A stretch of 64,000 bases of DNA, taken from Postechiella marina (lineage in GTDB: Bacteria; Bacteroidota; Bacteroidia; Flavobacteriales; Flavobacteriaceae). A program made the position numbers and the translations under genes. Below are positions 61,828 through 64,000 of the stretch, in pieces. The stretch is from NCBI RefSeq assembly GCF_039538365.1, contig NZ_BAABCA010000008.1, positions 139,393 through 203,392 on the forward strand, given 5' to 3'. The notes under the pieces are model-generated. The model saw nothing but the letters and a program-made list of their open reading frames with translations. It was not told where the DNA came from and did not search any database. How positions within the stretch are numbered: the first letter of the stretch is position 1; every line of letters starts with the position of its first letter.

Positions 61828-62220
61828 TTACCTCAGTTCTTTGTTGTACGCTGGCTTTTTTACATTTTCTATTATTCTACATTGTTCAAATTCCATTTTG
61901 GGGTAAGCTTCATTTGCCCAATCACTTAACATTCTTAAAACTGGCAAAAGTCCAACTGCTTTTTCAGTTAATGAATATTCAACCCTTGGTGGAATTTCAG
62001 CAAAGGACTGTCTTAAAAGTAATCCATCGTTTTCTAATTCTTTCAATTGATTAGTCAGTACCTTTTTTGAGATTGTTGGTATAAGTGCATTGAGCATTCC
62101 AAATCGCATAGAACCATTTGATAATAAGTATAAAATAATCGGTTTCCATTTATTGCCAATTATGTTCATTGTATGAACAAGGGAACAAGCATTTGGATTG
62201 TCTATATATTTTCTTGCCAT
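61828..62220 (-). CDS. HxlR-family transcriptional regulator
   Basis: The 130-residue protein is an HxlR winged-helix regulator: NACSLVHTMNIIGNKWKPIILYLLSNGSMRFGMLNALIPTISKKVLTNQLKELENDGLL followed by the wing YSLTEKAVGLLPVLRML. One Cys near residue 12 (PNACSLV) is the position used for redox or electrophile sensing in some HxlR proteins. It is divergent from mdaB-like, peroxiredoxin-like and thioesterase genes and probably represses them until an electrophile or quinone appears. Confidence 0.9.
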   Translation of the reverse strand: MARKYIDNPNACSLVHTMNIIGNKWKPIILYLLSNGSMRFGMLNALIPTISKKVLTNQLKELENDGLLLRQSFAEIPPRVEYSLTEKAVGLLPVLRMLSDWANEAYPKMEFEQCRIIENVKKPAYNKELR

Positions 62221-62264
62221 TAGTTACTTTTTGGTTACCACTATTTGTTTAAATGAAAGCATAA

Positions 62265-62304
62265 TAGTTTCTTTTTTAAACTAATATTAGTTTCTTTGTG
62301 AAAC
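62265..62304. promoter_or_regulatory. Operator region between HxlR and MdaB-like genes
   Basis: TAGTTTCTTT occurs twice as a direct repeat (62265-62274 and 62288-62297). The second overlaps an inverted repeat GTTTC-TTTGT-GAAAC at 62290-62304. The position in a divergent 105-base intergene suggests HxlR binding sites. Confidence 0.5.
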
Positions 62305-62325
62305 AAATATAATTAAAATTTTAAA

Positions 62326-62907
62326 ATGAAAAATATTTTTATAATCAACGGTCACCAGAAATATCCGTTTTCAGAAGGAAAATTAAACGCAAGTTTAACT
62401 GAAAAAGCAGAAAGCTACTTTAAGAGTAATGGTTACATTATTAAGAAAACTAGTATGGAAGACAATTATGATGTGAATGAAGAAATCGAAAAATTCAAAT
62501 GGGCAGATGTTGTTTTTTTTCAAACACCATTGAACTGGATGGGTGTAAGTTGGTCGTTTAAAAAATACATAGATGAAGTATTTTCGATGGGTATGATGGG
62601 CGAAATGTCCGATGGTGATGGAAGAAGTAAAGAAGCACCAAAGAAGAATTATGGATTAGGTGGAAAGTTAAGCGGAAAGTATATGATGTCAGTAACCGCT
62701 AATGCACCAAAAGAAGCTTTTAATAATCCAGAGGAAACATTTTTTAATGGAATAAGCGAAGATGAGCTTTTAAAACCAATGCATCTTAATTTTAAGTGGT
62801 TTGGTTTTGAACCATTGCCAACATTTATGGCATATGATGTAATGAAAAATCCAGAAATAGAGAATGATTTTAATCGTTTTGAAAATCATTTAAAAGCAAA
62901 CTTTTAA
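62326..62907 (+). CDS. MdaB-like NAD(P)H-dependent quinone reductase
   Basis: The 193-residue protein has a flavodoxin-like fold with the MdaB-type block FQTPLNWMGVSWSFKKYIDEVFSMG and the N-terminal IINGHQKYPFSEGKLNASL phosphate loop. MdaB reduces quinones by two electrons and protects against oxidative stress. It starts a three-gene operon with the peroxiredoxin-like gene (10 bases) and a thioesterase gene (nine bases), opposite HxlR. Confidence 0.88.
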   Translation: MKNIFIINGHQKYPFSEGKLNASLTEKAESYFKSNGYIIKKTSMEDNYDVNEEIEKFKWADVVFFQTPLNWMGVSWSFKKYIDEVFSMGMMGEMSDGDGRSKEAPKKNYGLGGKLSGKYMMSVTANAPKEAFNNPEETFFNGISEDELLKPMHLNFKWFGFEPLPTFMAYDVMKNPEIENDFNRFENHLKANF

Positions 62908-62917
62908 AGTATTTATT

Positions 62918-63436
62918 ATGAATAGACCAACACCAAAACATACAGCACCAGATTTACAATTACCATTATTAGATGGAAATCAATGGGTTTTAGCAGACCA
63001 AAATCCAGACAATTTTACTTTGGTTGTTTTTTATCGAGGATTGCATTGCCCACTATGCAAAAAGTATTTACAACAATTGCAAGAATTGCTACGGGAATTT
63101 GAGCAAAGAGGTGTTAATGTAGTAGCTGTAAGTATGGATACTGAAAAGAGAGCAAGACTTTCTCGTCAAAAGTGGGAATTGTCTAATCTTACTTTGGGCT
63201 ATGGTTTATCTGAAAAATCAGCAAGAGATTGGGCTTTGTATTTAAGTGCAGGCGTAAAAGATGGTGAACCAAGTAAGTTTAGTGAACCAGGATTGTTTTT
63301 AATTGACAATAATAACCAAGTTTATTATTCAGCTATAAACAGTAACCCTTGGGGAAGACCATATTTACCATCTTTTGTAAAAGCGGTAGATTATATAGTT
63401 CAGTCAGGCTATCCTGCAAGAGGTGAAATGCTATAA
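62918..63436 (+). CDS. Peroxiredoxin-like (AhpC/TSA) protein
   Basis: The 172-residue protein has a thioredoxin fold with CPLC in YRGLHCPLCKKYLQQL, as in peroxiredoxin-like proteins of the AhpC/TSA group (CxxC form). Other blocks are VVAVSMDTEKRARLSRQKWEL and GLFLIDNNNQVYYSAINSNPWGRPY. It probably reduces peroxides or acts as a thiol reductase in the same stress response as the MdaB-like protein. No signal peptide. Confidence 0.88.
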   Translation: MNRPTPKHTAPDLQLPLLDGNQWVLADQNPDNFTLVVFYRGLHCPLCKKYLQQLQELLREFEQRGVNVVAVSMDTEKRARLSRQKWELSNLTLGYGLSEKSARDWALYLSAGVKDGEPSKFSEPGLFLIDNNNQVYYSAINSNPWGRPYLPSFVKAVDYIVQSGYPARGEML

Positions 63437-63445
63437 ATCTGTCAT

Positions 63446-63865
63446 ATGGATATAAAGACAAAAGAAAGATTGATAAAATTGGCAGAAGAAGAAATCCCAA
63501 TTCATAAACATTTTGGATTAAAAGTTGAAATTGTTGAAAAGGATTTTATCAAAGTACGAGTGCCATTTAGAAAAGATTTAGTCGGTGATATTCGCACTAA
63601 TCATTGGCACGGCGGAATTATTGCTACAATTTTAGATTCTGTTGGTGGCGCCATAGGAATTGCCAATTTCAATTCGCCAGAAGATAAACTGTCAACAATA
63701 GACTTGAGAGTAGATTATTTGAGATTTGCAGATGGAAATGATTTAGTTTTTGAAGGAAAATTGGTCAGAATGGGAAATCGAATAATGGTAACCAAAATGA
63801 AAGCATTTCAAGAGGATGTATTGGTAGCGGAAGGAAAAGGTGTTTATAATTTTATTCGAGTGTGA
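63446..63865 (+). CDS. PaaI-type hotdog thioesterase
   Basis: The 139-residue protein has a hotdog fold with the acyl-CoA thioesterase block NHWHGGIIATILDSVGGAIG, including the conserved HGG and Asp. Members hydrolyse aryl- or acyl-CoA. It is last in the cassette, and an IS3-like end lies nine bases after its stop codon, so the operon may have been cut off or moved by the insertion. Confidence 0.88.
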   Translation: MDIKTKERLIKLAEEEIPIHKHFGLKVEIVEKDFIKVRVPFRKDLVGDIRTNHWHGGIIATILDSVGGAIGIANFNSPEDKLSTIDLRVDYLRFADGNDLVFEGKLVRMGNRIMVTKMKAFQEDVLVAEGKGVYNFIRV

Positions 63866-63873
63866 TTTTCAGC

Positions 63874-64000
63874 TGTCTCGTCCTGAAATATGGCTACAGG
63901 TTAAAATTGAATTTACGCTGATAATTTATATACCATATTTGGTGTTTTATAATCTAAAGATAAGTGTAATCTTATTTCATTGTATAAATTAATTGCATTT
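63874..64000 (-). mobile_element. End of an IS3-like element (continues past window)
   Basis: The terminal sequence TGTCTCGTCCTGAAATA begins at 63874 and shares TCCTGAAATA with the end at 61427. The transposase end lies inside it. The element extends beyond the right edge. Confidence 0.7.
63913..64000 (-). CDS. IS3-family transposase OrfB, C-terminal end (truncated by window edge)
   Basis: The minus-strand frame ends with NAINLYNEIRLHLSLDYKTP and then NMVYKLSA before TAA at 63913-63915. The YNEIRLHLSLDYKTP pattern is the usual end of IS3-family integrase-type transposases (rve domain). No stop interrupts the visible 28 codons. The rest lies outside the window, so activity cannot be judged. 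Confidence 0.82.
   Translation of the reverse strand, partial: NAINLYNEIRLHLSLDYKTPNMVYKLSA

Overview
The window looks like chromosome from a marine member of the Flavobacteriaceae (Bacteroidota). The DNA is strongly AT-rich. Two proteins end in type IX secretion sorting domains, and many secreted proteins are short-lipobox lipoproteins. Flavobacterial families are present (DUF58/MoxR cluster, GIN-domain adhesins, MbnP), and several starts have a TAnnTTTG -7 box with little Shine-Dalgarno signal upstream. The species cannot be named from this alone.

Layout. 1-9.5 kb: end of yidC, a MORN-like gene broken by one stop codon, a fasciclin lipoprotein, mnmA, a T9SS subtilase, a nitronate monooxygenase, a MATE exporter and a PAP2 phosphatase. 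9.5-20 kb: a four-gene sensory operon (lipoprotein, membrane protein, histidine kinase, response regulator), meaB, an ECF sigma factor with a putative anti-sigma and an adhesin-like protein, and a DEAD-box helicase with a structured leader. 20-28 kb: a polysaccharide locus with a GH117 lipoprotein, three exported sulfatases and a sugar isomerase-like protein, but no SusC/SusD pair. 28-34 kb: PadR-PspC-GIN envelope-stress-like operon and small conserved genes. 34-42.5 kb: a large T9SS surface protein, a probable copper cluster (Cys-rich small protein, MbnP lipoprotein, MbnH/MauG-like diheme enzyme, outer-membrane barrel), then oxyR divergent from dps.

43-49 kb: the conserved DUF58-MoxR-DUF4350-DUF4129-SpoIIM operon divergent from an RDD gene. 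49-60.9 kb: housekeeping genes (TRIC channel, YeiH with LysR, cyclophilin, CoA pyrophosphatase, acyltransferase, recQ, pentapeptide protein, topB, pseudouridine synthase, M23 peptidase). 60.9-64 kb: accessory DNA with a decayed IS3-like remnant inserted into an IS110-like transposase, a redox/detoxification cassette (HxlR, MdaB-like, peroxiredoxin-like, thioesterase), and the end of a second IS3-like element running off the right edge.

Three copies of one intergenic repeat family (8.8, 32.2 and 49.3 kb) and several intrinsic terminators punctuate the window. The strongest lead for an unusual system is the MbnP/MbnH-like cluster: its lipoprotein keeps the WxW motif whose first Trp becomes kynurenine in characterised MbnP. 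Other leads are the four-gene sensory operon, the SusCD-less sulfatase locus with hairpin-controlled junctions, and the IS-bounded redox cassette. No rRNA, tRNA or CRISPR array was seen.
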